DNA of 64,000 nucleotides from Ipomoea triloba. Lineage: Eukaryota; Streptophyta; Magnoliopsida; Solanales; Convolvulaceae. Under the pieces are notes generated by a model, which had not been told where the DNA came from, ran no database searches, and saw only the letters and a list, made by a program, of their open reading frames with translations. The stretch lies in assembly GCF_003576645.1 (NCBI RefSeq), contig NC_044916.1, forward strand, positions 16,309,084 to 16,373,083, written 5' to 3'. Each line of letters begins with the position of its first letter. Position 1 is the first letter of the stretch. Below, piece by piece: positions 32,016 through 42,455 of the stretch. Both the position numbers and the translations under genes were made by a program.

Positions 32016-34902
32016 TACACTGATCAAAAGGGTTATTTTGCCAAAGAGGGCTAAAAGAGCCAAAACTGTGGTTGTCACCCAGACTCGAGAGGTGACACCC
32101 TCTGTTATTCGAGTACCGTTTGAGGACAGGGCACAAGCCCAGGGGGAACCTCAGGCTACACTGGCCGCTGAGGTTGAGAGAGTGACCCCTACCAGATCCA
32201 TCTCGGGTGGAATTATTGATGATCTGAATGTCGATGGTGTTGGTATTGCTGATGATTCTTTAGATATGCCTCGAGAGGAGGCTCGAGAGGTTGAAGGCAC
32301 TGGGATCAGTGATCCAGTGCAGGGTGATGCTGAGGAACCACGACAGGTGGTTCGAGAGATAACTGCTTCAGCAGCTGAAGCTCAAGACTATGTGGAATCT
32401 GCTGACGATCAGGGCACTGTGGTTAGTGACCCAGTGCAAAGTGCTCAAAATGTGGAGTTGACACCCACTGAATCTGTTCAAGTTGAAGGAACAATAGCCA
32501 GAGTGACAGTGACTGTGGAGCCAGGTGACGATCTCTCGGAGCACAATCGAGAGATCAATACGCAAGTAGTGGAAGCTGCATCAGCGACAGAAATCCTATC
32601 TGCTGAATCTCATGATTTGAATGATGATGCCACTGCTCAGTTAGATCACCATGTTGAAGATGCGTCTAGCCTGGATGACTTCTCTAGGGTTCTTCGATGG
32701 ATCAACTGGAAAACAGGCCCTTTTGATCAACTGATTGCACGAGCAGCAGATATGGAGGCTGAGGAGATCTTCGCTTTAAACTGGTTGAACCTTACAGAAC
32801 TCCCAGCCAATGAACTTTTAAACCTTGCCCATGAGATGCACGTGACTAGGAGGAATCTTGGTCGATCTGACAAAGGAAAGGGCATAGCTGCTGATGCACA
32901 AGAAGCCGAAGCCGAGCCTGTAATAGATCCTGAAGTCGAAGCAAAGTTTCAAGAAGATATCAGGCTCGCCACTGCTCTATCCTTGGGACAGAATGTAAAG
33001 GATACGAGAGGTCCAGGGGAAACCTCAGGAGTTGCGAGTAATGATGCTGAAAATCCTATACCAACAGCCGCAATTCCTTTGTCCCAAGTGAGTAATTCTG
33101 CTCTGGATGAACAGGTAGCAACATCGAGAGGTGAGTCCGAGACCTTTGAAGCACTTGAGGTGGCACCCAACTCAGTTCTACTTCTGCCACCACCTGAGTC
33201 CACACCCTCGAATGACACCGATGAAGCACAGACAATTCGAGAGGGTGAAATTCCATTGCTCACACTGCCGAGCTTTCCTATCGACATGGAACTGCCATCA
33301 CCATTTCTGCTACCAGATGACACAGCATCAACCTTTGCTGCCAGAATGGTTGATAGACAAAGATGGAGTGCACCAGCTGCTCTTGAACTGATAGTCATTC
33401 CAGACTCACCGGAGCAGACTGACGTGCACCCCAATGAGCAACAAGAGCAGACTGTTCCAAGTCCTGCTGGTTCGAGAGGTAACGAGGAAGCAGTTGTGCC
33501 CATCAATGGTGGAAACCGGGAAGCACCTGTCGATGCACAAACTCTCTCCTCAACTCCAATCCAACCAGCAGATGATCAAGTTCCCAGCTCTGGTTCGAGA
33601 GGTGACGCTGAGGAAGATCTTCAATTGGATGGAAACCGGGAAGCATCCATTACAGGAGTCTCTCCCTTAGCTGATCCAATCCCACCAGTTGCTGAAGCTG
33701 AGGTTCCAGGTTCGAAAGGTGATGAGCGAGAAGTGATCCATCCCTCAAGTGGAAACCGGGAAGCGCTTGATATGGAGCTACCTTCGAGCTTTGCACCCAG
33801 TGTCCCTGCTGATCCTCAGGAACTCAATCGAGAGGTGGACTCGCAACTGCAAGTCATGGGTGGAAATCTGGAAGCACCCAAGTCCCCTCCGATAAAAGGT
33901 ACTTCTCACTCCTCTTCTCCTACTTCTTACTATGATCGACAGGCCGAAGAAGCTTTCATTGGCGAGGTGCGCCAATTCATGGTCGATCAATCTCAGAAGA
34001 TGGCTCAACTTGAGCGCATACTGCTCATTGTTCGCAATGCATCAATGCCTGTTGCTGGGACAAGTGAATCCCGAGCCAGCCATGAAGAACTTCTCGAACA
34101 GGCAGTATGAGTTGAGGATGCAGCACGGCGAGCTGCCGATGAGGCTGCAGTAGCTCGAGCAGAAACCGAAGGAGCAAAGGCTGAAGTAGCAGAACTATGT
34201 GCCGAGCTTCGAGCCTTCCAAAATTCCAGTGAACTTCGACAGGACGTGATAAAAGCACTACTCGATGATCTGTCGAACCAAGTGCCTGCCCAGCTACAAT
34301 CACTTTTTGAAGGTATGTCCATCCTTCTTTCCCGTCAGGATGATGCCAACAAGGGGGAAGGAAATTTGGGGAAAAATCTAGGAACACGAGGGACATCCAC
34401 AAGCAAGAAAAGGGCAGCTAGTGAACCCTTAACCACTGGACCTCCTCTGAAAGTTCCAAGGACAATGAGCAAGGCAATGGAGGAAGCCAAAAGAAAGGAG
34501 GATCTAAGGGTTCAGCGCACACTGGAAATGGAGAAAAGAAGAGAAGAAGACCGAGAAAGAAGAAGAAAGAGGCAAGAATAACAAACGGCCAAGGAGAAGA
34601 AAGATGAGCAATTCATGAAAAATTACAAGTCAGGGTTCAAAGAAGACATAATAGAATATCTCAATGAAATCATAGTAAGTCTTCTTGCCAAAAATGATCT
34701 TTCTTCTCACAGCGGCCTCACTCCTCTAGAATGCATCGAATGGTGGAGAGATGGGGTAATCGAAGGTAAATTCATAGGTGAAGCTTTCATCAACTACCTT
34801 CATCTTGATGTATCAGACGACTACCTAAATCTGGTAAACCCTAAAGACCCCATCAAGACACGAGCAGCTATCAACGAGAAAAGGAAAGCAGACAAGCAGT
34901 AA
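32016..34902 (+). pseudogene. Long envelope-position ORF, interior B, 3' part
   Basis: Matches the A ORF from its Lys-rich linker to its end, including the acidic region with GGN-EAP and GSRG segments, the Ala/Glu-rich coiled-coil-like region and the basic tail. A TGA at 34108-34110 replaces a TGG tryptophan codon of A, and a TAA at 34579-34581 cuts the basic region; the frame then continues to a natural stop at 34900-34902. With the lost ATG and the inserted LTR this gene is dead, while its homologue in A is open. Confidence 0.88.
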
Positions 34903-35155
34903 GCTCTCGATGTCTAAATGCATTATTAATTATGTTGTTCTTTACTTTCGTGTAAACTTTTCTGCTAAGTTCTTCATTGTAAAACACTCCTTAATCTTAA
35001 TATATATATCTGTTGCTGGGGGTGTTGCGTGAGTTTGTTATTCACTTTTTAGCAGATTAGTTTTCATGTCAAACTTACCGTATGCGCTGAAAATAAAATC
35101 AAAGTTTATTTTCTTACAAATCAGCCATATAAGTAAGTATAGTGTTGGCATCATC
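34903..35155 (+). other. 3' untranslated region of interior B
   Basis: Non-coding, T-rich, homologous to 14882-15150. Confidence 0.7.
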
Positions 35156-35169
35156 AAAAAGGGGGAAAT
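35156..35169 (+). other. Polypurine tract, interior B
   Basis: AAAAAGGGGGAAAT directly before LTR3; identical to 15151-15164. Confidence 0.88.
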
Positions 35170-36807
35170 TGTTAGGAATATATTGTAATAGGTTTTGATG
35201 ATACCAAATGTAATTCACAATCTCCTAAGTCTCGATAGATAGAAAATATATGTAAGTTCGACAAGTAAACTAAGAGCGAAAATACAACCAGGTATTTGAG
35301 CTCAACTCGGAAAATATTTAAGCTTAAGGTGAACTTGTTTGGACATCTTAGAAGTTTCGTGTTGAAAGCTTATAGATAATTCAAAAGAAGGCACGAGACA
35401 TCACTGGAGGAATAAGGGTCTGCGAGACATCAACTAAGTCTCAAGACATAAGCAGAGTTCGAGAGATAGAATCTCTCGAGACATCAAACCACTTCGAGAC
35501 GTAGGATCGAGACATCAAGTGGTCGAGACATCAACATTGGTCTCGATGAACTGGTACTTCTCCAAAGGGCTGAATGGCAGTCAACATGCATGGATAAAGT
35601 AATCTAAGTTTGGAGAAGAAGAATATCATGGAGATAAAATATTAAGGAGGTGCTGAAAGAATATTATGGAACTTAAAACAACCGGAAGTGGATGCCACGT
35701 TAGAATTCCACAACAAACGGATAGAAGATACACCAATCCAAGGTCGGTCTTATTCCCTAAAACGAGGATCAATTAGAATATAAAAAGAGTAACTTTTTGT
35801 CAAAACTAGTAAGTGGAGCATGGACTCAAGATAGTGGAATATGGGTTATTCACTACAAGACAAAAGGTTCGAGTTACAAGACCACCACTCCATGAAACAT
35901 ATGCAAGTCCCATGATCAGCATGGGAGACAGATTTCAAACGGAATAATTTTCCCTCCAACGGAATTATTCCTCAACTCTCATATATAAGGACGTGAAGAC
36001 ACAAAAAGAAAAAGAGAGGATTGATCGATAAGAAAGAGGTGTCTGATTCAAACGCAAAAAGTGCAAGTGCTCAATTTGGAATATCATCCTGATATTCACA
36101 ACAGCAAGAAAAACACATCTTGGTGTTTGAGAGAGTTACAAAGCTTAAACTGCTACACATCTAGAAGGTGACCGAAGCTGCTCTACAAGGCAGACTATCC
36201 AACGAAAGCTTTTGGTCAGATTGGAGATTGTTACACTCAATCTGTGACAACCGGAACAACCTTGCTTTGGAGAAGGCAAGAAGAGGCGGAGTAACCTGGG
36301 AGCTGTCTTGTGAAGATCCTGAGGCTTGAGGCGGGCTTGGTGATCAAAGCTCAAGTGCTCGAGAGGTGGAGTAACAAGAAGCGGGGCGAAAAACCTGAGG
36401 CTTGAGGCGGGCTTCGTGACCAAAGCTCAAGCGCTCGATATTGTACTAAAAAGGGAAGTTTTAGTGCAATCCTTCTAGGGAGTTTCTAGAAGAAGAGTGG
36501 ACGTAGGCGGGTTGGCCGAACCACTTAAAAATCTCTCTCGCTTTTACTTTCTGCTTTATCTCTCGCTAACTAACTCTCGAACTGCACTGCATATAATCAC
36601 ACCTCTCGAACTAACTCAAACTCGTGCAAATTAAAAGGGGATAACTTTTCCGCTGCGCATAAAACTTTGTCTTCATCTTGTGAGGTATCGGACCTAAACA
36701 TCCTAAGTCCAATATCCACGAGAGGTCGAAAAAGATTTGCAAAATCTTATACAAGTCTATCCACCCCCTCCCCTCTAGACTTGTACCTCATCCCCTTGGG
36801 ACCAACA
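35170..36807 (+). mobile_element. LTR3: 3' LTR closing the copia composite
   Basis: A 1638-base LTR from TGTTAGGAAT to ACCAACA. No primer site follows; the flank is GTCGG and then a tandem array. Nearly identical to LTR1 over the overlapping ~940 bases. TATA box at 35992. The first 350 bases carry dense TCGAGA/TCTCGA motifs. If the composite inserted as a unit, GTCGG should also lie left of LTR1, outside this window. Confidence 0.93.
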
Positions 36808-36822
36808 GTCGGTACATAGACT

Positions 36823-37178
36823 GTAGTTTTTTCCGACTTTTCGGTCGTAGCGTTTTTTTCGACCGCCGTCGTAGTAGATCGATTCGAGGACCGAACGGGT
36901 ACCTTACTCCCGTAGTTTTTTTCAACTTTTCGATCGTAGCGTTTTTTCCGACCGCCGTCGTAATAGATCGGTTCGAGGACTGAACGGGCACCTTACTCCC
37001 GTAGTTTTTTCCAACTTTTCGATCGTAGCGTTTTTTCCGACCGCCATCGTAATAGATCGGTTCGATGACCGAGCGGGCACCTTACTCCCGTAGTTTTTTC
37101 CGACTTTTCGGTCGTAGCGTTTTTTTCGACCGCCGTCGTAACAGATCAGTTCGAGGACCGAGCGGGCACCTTACTCCC
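36823..37178. repeat. 89-base tandem array, four units
   Basis: GTAGTTTTTT starts at 36823, 36912, 37001 and 37090, exactly 89 bases apart, and the fourth unit ends at 37178. Units contain TTCGGTCGTAGCGTTTTTT, GACCGCCGTCGTA and CGGGCACCTTACTCCC. No coding sense is apparent. Confidence 0.92.
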
Positions 37179-37535
37179 GTAGTGGGCACCTTGCTCCCAC
37201 AAAGATAGAGATCGGTCCGAAGATTATAAACGGGCACCTTACTCCCGTAGTGGGCACCTTGCTCCCACAAAGATCGGTCCGAGGACCATAAACGGGCACC
37301 TTGCTCCCACAAAATTAGTCCGAGGACCATAAACGGGTACCTTGCTCCCGTAGTGGGCACCTTGCTCCCACAAAGATCGGTCCGAGGACCATAAACGGGC
37401 ACCTTGCTCCCGTAGTGGGCACCTTACTCCCACAAAAATCGGTCTGAGGACCATAAACGGGCACCTTGCTCCCGTAGTGGGCACCTTGCTCTCACAAAAA
37501 TTGGTCCGAGGACCATAAACGAGCACCTTGCTCCC
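37179..37535. repeat. 62-base tandem array, five to six units
   Basis: Unit holds GTGGGCACCTTGCTCCCAC, then AAAGATCGGTCCGAGGACC and ATAAACGGGCACC. It shares the GGGCACCTT-CTCCC phrase with the 89-base array, so the two grew from a common sequence. Some units are shortened. The long minus-strand ORFs here are repeat artefacts. Confidence 0.88.
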
Positions 37536-39050
37536 GTTGCGTTTTTTCTGACGCCGTCGTGATTTATTATACCGAGATCTGACCTCGGGGTTACAATGCC
37601 GGTGGTGGACCGGCCGACCTGACCGGACTTAAAGTGTCGGTGGTGGAAATACCAACCTGACCGGGCTTATAATACATTTAATTTGCTATTACAATTTTCT
37701 AAGCACAAGATATAACCTATACAATTTTTACATTTTACTCATTACACAAAAACAAAATAAAATGAAATTATATAGGCTATAGGAATTTTGCTCTAATGCA
37801 TTTTCCATTGTTTTGCACGAAGCTTGCCAGCTTTTGTAACGTCCAAACGGGACCACCGCCACTACTGACCAATCAAAATCCATGCAATCAAAGAGCCACT
37901 ATTGAACTTGCAGCCATGCACATCGCCCACATCCACCACTAACATGAATGTCGCCCATATCCACCAACCAAAGAACTGCCAAGGGATACTCACAACAGGT
38001 GGCGGTGATGGAGAGAGAGGGAGGGGACGATGGTGGTGGCGGTGAAGCAGCTCCATTTCCGGCGATGATGGATCTGTTGGTAGTTAGTGAAGAAGCTTCA
38101 TTTCCGGCAAATTAAAGTTTAATGGTGGAGAACGATGAAGTTGATGACAGAGAGTTCTTGGAGGCTAGTTGATCCCCACGGAAACCTGACGGAGATCTTG
38201 AGGCGAGGCGTGACTATTAACAGCCCTAGAGCTCTGCATGTTCAAGAGCTATAGATTTTCCCATCTCCTCTTGAATTTAAATCTTCTTGTTTTCCTTTTC
38301 CGTTTTTGTTTCTTTAGTCTTTTTCCTTTGAAGAAACAATAAATTAATAAATAATTTTAAAGAGGAGGATACTTCCCCATCCATGCTATCGACAGGAAAC
38401 ACGCGGAGAAGACTGAATAGTAGCGGAGTGCGGATGAAGCCGTGAATCAGAGTTCCCGATCCAGGGGTCTCCGTTAGTCGCCATCACTGCTGATGCGGAG
38501 GATGGTTCAGCTGCAGGCCTCATCTTTCTTCACTCCCTTTCTTTGCTGATAATGGAATTGAAGGCCCACTCAAGTTGATCACCGGATCCATTAAGCTCAA
38601 GTTAACTATTGTTGCTTCAATTCATAAGGCAGATATTGAAAATCTACAGGACATCTGCACGGAAGATGCTCTCTGGCTTTCAAACGTATGCCTAAATTCA
38701 TAACCAGTCTGAACTGTTCGGAGATGTGAGCTGATGGTTATGGTGTCCGACGTTGCATGGCTGTCCCCCTTCGCGGTGAGAAGCTCCGGCTCCGGCGCTG
38801 CATGGCGGGTGGAATCTACATACTGTACTCCATTTTTTTTCCTTTTTCTTTGTAGCTATGAAACAAAAATTACTGCATGCAGATACTAAAAGAAAGTAGA
38901 AATGGAGAGTTTCAACTCCATGGACTCCTTAGCCAAGAAAGATACCAGATTCTCAGAGCAGCAGCCGAATAAAGACAGATGCTAGGAGGGAGTTTTTTCC
39001 GAAACAAACCTCCAGAATGATGATTATAGGAACACAGCCTTTAGTCACGA
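37536..39050. other. Unassigned stretch beside the arrays
   Basis: Starts with GC-rich phrases (CGGTGGTGGACCGGCC and a variant 50 bases later) that look like the tail of the array-bearing element, then mixed sequence. No ORF is convincing. The only item I would note is the exon-like fragment at 38540-38688. The last ~150 bases are probably the 5' untranslated region of the minus-strand LTR element at 39072. Confidence 0.4.
38540..38688 (+). pseudogene. Exon-like fragment, unknown protein
   Basis: An open stretch of ~50 codons with coding-like composition (GIEGPLKLITGSIKLKLTIV, then DIENLQDICTEDALWLSN) that ends at GTATGCC, a possible splice donor. I do not recognise the family. It may be a captured or decayed gene fragment, or chance. 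Confidence 0.2.
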
Positions 39051-39069
39051 GTCCCCACAGATGGCGCCA
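39051..39069 (-). other. Gypsy-type primer binding site, minus strand
   Basis: On the minus strand TGGCGCCATCTGTGGGGAC follows the LTR end CTATCA after two bases. This is the usual form of primer site in many plant Ty3/gypsy elements. Confidence 0.65.
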
Positions 39070-39071
39070 TT

Positions 39072-39343
39072 TGATAGTGTTAATTTCATTGGTGTATGAA
39101 AATTAAATGAACAAGAGAAGGTAGATCAATGAAAGATAGCCCTCAAAATCATTCTCATTCATTACTGTTCCTGAATCTTTGAGAGAGAGGAGAGAGTTTT
39201 GTTTCTCCAGTGTTTCTAGAGAGAGGTGGAGAGGGGACCAAAAGCCCCTTTCACTGAAGGGCTATGGCCCTTATATAGGCCCAATACACCCGCCATACGT
39301 ATAATACTCGTAGGGCCGTATACCCGGGGTATATTCCCTATCA
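39072..39343 (-). mobile_element. Short gypsy-type LTR, 272 bases, minus strand
   Basis: Bounded by TGATAG and CTATCA, perfect inverted ends, with a primer site on its left side (minus orientation), so this is a 5' LTR. It contains a purine-rich GAGAGAG run and TATATAGGCCC. I could not find the second LTR to the left, so the element is truncated, rearranged, or a small non-autonomous type. Confidence 0.6.
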
Positions 39344-39830
39344 GTTTTTTAGCAACTCTGTCATTATTGTTCTTAACTTTGTCTTTTGGTTAGAAATATT
39401 TATGGGCAACTAAAAAAAAATTATAAAGTCACAAATGATATTCACAAAAAAATAGTACCAAATGCATTATGTCAATTTTTTCACATAAAAAAATAATACC
39501 AAATGTATTCTGGCAATTGCAAAAAGAAAGTACCAAATACATTTGTCAACAGTTAAAATGCTACAAAATAATTAGTTATTGAAATTTTTTTTTTCACTTC
39601 CTAATTTTTCTTTACAACTTGCATTCTTGGGATATGCTTAACACTAAATTTTGGATTGAATGACCGAATTGCCCTAAGGAAAATGACATTAGATGTTCAA
39701 TTGTAAAGAAATAACCATGTGGCTAGAAACAAAAAGTAAGAGGACTAAAAGTGGTTGATTTTAAACGTTGAGAACTAAAAATGGCGGTGCCATCAAAGTC
39801 GAAGGACCTCCGCTAGTATTTACTCGTAAT
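39344..39830. other. AT-rich intergenic DNA
   Basis: Low-complexity A/T-rich DNA with several repeated phrases (AAATAGTACCAAATGCATT, AAATAATACCAAATGTATT, AAAGTACCAAATACATT near 39450-39540). No coding region seen. Confidence 0.5.
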
Positions 39831-39853
39831 TTTTTTTTTGGGGGGGGGGGGGG

Positions 39854-40560
39854 NNNNNNNNNNNNNNNNNNNNNNNNNNNNNNNNNNNNNNNNNNNNNNN
39901 NNNNNNNNNNNNNNNNNNNNNNNNNNNNNNNNNNNNNNNNNNNNNNNNNNNNNNNNNNNNNNNNNNNNNNNNNNNNNNNNNNNNNNNNNNNNNNNNNNNN
40001 NNNNNNNNNNNNNNNNNNNNNNNNNNNNNNNNNNNNNNNNNNNNNNNNNNNNNNNNNNNNNNNNNNNNNNNNNNNNNNNNNNNNNNNNNNNNNNNNNNNN
40101 NNNNNNNNNNNNNNNNNNNNNNNNNNNNNNNNNNNNNNNNNNNNNNNNNNNNNNNNNNNNNNNNNNNNNNNNNNNNNNNNNNNNNNNNNNNNNNNNNNNN
40201 NNNNNNNNNNNNNNNNNNNNNNNNNNNNNNNNNNNNNNNNNNNNNNNNNNNNNNNNNNNNNNNNNNNNNNNNNNNNNNNNNNNNNNNNNNNNNNNNNNNN
40301 NNNNNNNNNNNNNNNNNNNNNNNNNNNNNNNNNNNNNNNNNNNNNNNNNNNNNNNNNNNNNNNNNNNNNNNNNNNNNNNNNNNNNNNNNNNNNNNNNNNN
40401 NNNNNNNNNNNNNNNNNNNNNNNNNNNNNNNNNNNNNNNNNNNNNNNNNNNNNNNNNNNNNNNNNNNNNNNNNNNNNNNNNNNNNNNNNNNNNNNNNNNN
40501 NNNNNNNNNNNNNNNNNNNNNNNNNNNNNNNNNNNNNNNNNNNNNNNNNNNNNNNNNNNN
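39854..40560. other. Assembly gap of 707 N
   Basis: Unknown sequence. Both sides carry the same TAATTTTTTTTTTGGGGG run (39827-39853 and 40561-40584), so the gap lies at a T/G homopolymer and its size may be only an estimate. Confidence 0.97.
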
Positions 40561-40584
40561 TAATTTTTTTTTTGGGGGGGGGGG

Positions 40585-40790
40585 AGGATGGGGCAGGGGG
40601 CTACCCAAAGGCCAAAACTAACAAAACAATCAAATATCCCTTCTACCCACGGACATCCTCACCTTCTTAATCTCTAGTTGGTCAATAATCTCCCAAGGCG
40701 GTTCAAAAAGCTCAATCCAATCACAGTTTTTACTCGGTGCAATCTTCCCAAGCTGATCTGCAAATAGTGTTGAAATAGAGGGAAGAAAAT
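40585..40790. other. Short intergenic stretch
   Basis: About 200 bases between the gap and the MITE. No feature recognised. Confidence 0.4.
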
Positions 40791-41020
40791 TTAGGATGTG
40801 TTTGGTTCACACATGAGAATCTGAATCAGAATGGGTATTAAATATTTTGTAATGATAATGGGTTTTGGTGAAAGTATTTTGCATGTTTGGTAGTAGGGTG
40901 GAATAGGAATTATTATTAATAGTTGGAGAAGTGTTGAGGAAGAAGGGAATGAAACCCTTATTTTATTAGGCAATGAGTTTTGCAATTAATGGGGGTAATC
41001 AAAACTCATAGTAGTGTTCT

Positions 41021-41762
41021 TGATGGTTTTATTGGGGCCGAGTCTACCATAAATCGGGTATAGGGGATTAGGGGTACAGAATTAGGGTAGGAAGAAAACA
41101 GCTTTAATTTACTACTCGGGACGCTAGGCCCAGAATAGTACATACAAAGTCCGAAATATTGGCCCTAGCCATAAGGAATTGAATAGACAAAATAGAACTA
41201 AATTTGTTACCAACAGGACTCGAACCCTGGCATGCTCGCGAGAGGGAGAATACCTAGACCACTTAGCTAAGGAAGAGGTAGTGTCTTGAGTGATGTCTTA
41301 AACACACCACAGCCCCCCTTTTATACTGTTCCAAGAGCAACCTGCACCACACACATGCCCATAAACCCCCCACTTGTCATGCACACACCTACTCCGGGCA
41401 CCTCGTACACGCCATGCACGCCCAGCTACCACACCTCGTGCCACCACATACGCCACCACGTACCAGCAACTGCCATGCACCCTGGCTGACCCCATACGGC
41501 TTCGTCACCCTTGGCGATGAGCCCACCACCATCGTGCGTGCCTTGGCTAACGTAATTCCTTGGACACCCTCCTAGGGCCTACTCCATGCATCAAGGCTTG
41601 GCCCAATCCAATATCCCCCGCTTGCTTGCTTCCATGCCTGCCGACCACGTTACATGTCTTCCTAGCCCAACAAGATTTAGGCCCAACCCCTTTCCATCAC
41701 CACTCCCAGTTGGGCCAAGGCTTATCAATTAAAATGGGCCTCGGGGTCCTATGACCCCATCA
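41021..41762. mobile_element. Solo LTR nested in the MITE
   Basis: A 742-base segment bounded by TGATGG and CCATCA and flanked by GTTCT on both sides (41016-41020 and 41763-41767). Inverted TG..CA ends with a 5-base duplication are those of an LTR. No primer site, polypurine tract or coding region is present, so it is probably a solo LTR. Removing it and one GTTCT restores a continuous MITE. Confidence 0.75.
41205..41280 (-). repeat. tRNA-like pol III promoter, SINE-like remnant
   Basis: On the minus strand a box A (TAGCTAAGTGGT, 41258-41269) is followed ~32 bases later by a perfect box B (GGTTCGAGTCC, 41216-41226). The region does not fold into a full tRNA by eye, so a tRNA-derived SINE piece inside the LTR is more likely than a gene. 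Confidence 0.45.
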
Positions 41763-41848
41763 GTTCTAAAAACCTATCAACCAAACAATAACAATGACTT
41801 TTGATACCCATTCCTGATAGCTAAACCTAGCAACCAAGCACACCCTTA

Positions 41849-42279
41849 ATTTTCACCTCCCAATTATGACTACTATGTGCCAATTTTCATATAATTGTGT
41901 GCCCATTATGTATATATTGCGTGCCAACCATGATTCGTTGAATATAGCATGTGTATAGGTGTCCGAACATCGAAATTGTAATAATTGATTATATAATATA
42001 ACCACGTTCTTTACGAAATGCAAATTGGAATTATGTGCTTAATAGTAGTTGTCACACTAACAACTGCAGATGCAGAAATACATGCATCAAAGTAGAAAAA
42101 TAACCCTCAATCAATTTACGATTCAATGATACGGATGTGCATACTCTTTGTCATGGCTTGATACATTGTGTGTCACGATTTTATCTATTGTGTGTCAAAG
42201 TTTTATATATTGTGTGCCACGATTTGATATGAGTGTTTGCAAACAACAAGAGACATACAGGGCACCACTGGTGTAGCAG
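41849..42279. other. AT-rich DNA with GTGTGCCA phrases
   Basis: Repeated short phrases (TATGTGCCAATTTTCAT, TTGTGTGCCCATTATG, TTGTGTGCCACGATTTGAT). No gene seen; possibly the upstream part of the FAR1-like relic. Confidence 0.4.
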
Positions 42280-42455
42280 GTGAGGTGGAAAACTGTCATG
42301 TAGGGGACGACGAATTTACACCGGATTGCGAAGAAACAATAAAACCATACATCGGCCAACGATTTAAAACAGTAGATGAAGGTTTATAGTTTTACAAGCA
42401 GTATGCAACCGTGTTAGGTTTGGATGTAAGATGCAACACAATGAGGAACAACTGA
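42280..42455 (+). pseudogene. FAR1-type DNA-binding domain fragment
   Basis: Translation reads DDEFTPDCEETIKPYIGQRF, then KTVDEGL, a TAG stop, FYKQYATVLGFDVRCNTM and a TGA. This matches the start of the FAR1 zinc-finger domain (acidic stretch, P-x-x-G-x-x-F, FY..YA...GF.VR). The family includes FHY3/FAR1 transcription factors derived from Mutator-like transposases. No downstream domains are seen. It is a relic of a FAR1-related gene or transposon. Confidence 0.65.

Larger units (their letters stand above)
29777..33301. repeat. Duplicated block 5 around the N at 31539
   Basis: Bases 29777-31538 recur at 31540-33301 (offset 1763), with at least one base difference near 31563 (GATAGG for GAGAGG). 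It holds the LTR end, the CTGGG duplication and the middle of the long ORF. Confidence 0.88.
40794..41845. mobile_element. PIF/Harbinger (Tourist-like) MITE split by a nested insertion
   Basis: Ends GGATGTGTTTGGTT and AACCAAGCACACCC are imperfect inverted repeats, flanked by TTA on both sides (40791-40793 and 41846-41848), the target duplication of this superfamily. The element itself is ~305 bases (40794-41020 and 41768-41845) and holds no transposase. The centre is a separate insertion at 41021-41762. Confidence 0.82.

Noticed and set aside
36823..37535. Regular repeats resembling a CRISPR array or host satellite
   Set aside because: Units are contiguous without unique spacers and the genome is eukaryotic; they are simple tandem repeats.
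39768..40670. Long ORFs across the N gap on both strands
   Set aside because: They consist of unknown bases read as open codons and have no content.
41205..41280. Functional tRNA gene on the minus strand
   Set aside because: Boxes A and B are present, but no acceptor stem or complete cloverleaf could be drawn.
41286..41754. Pro/Thr/His-rich ORFs in the nested LTR
   Set aside because: CA-rich composition only; the segment is a solo LTR.
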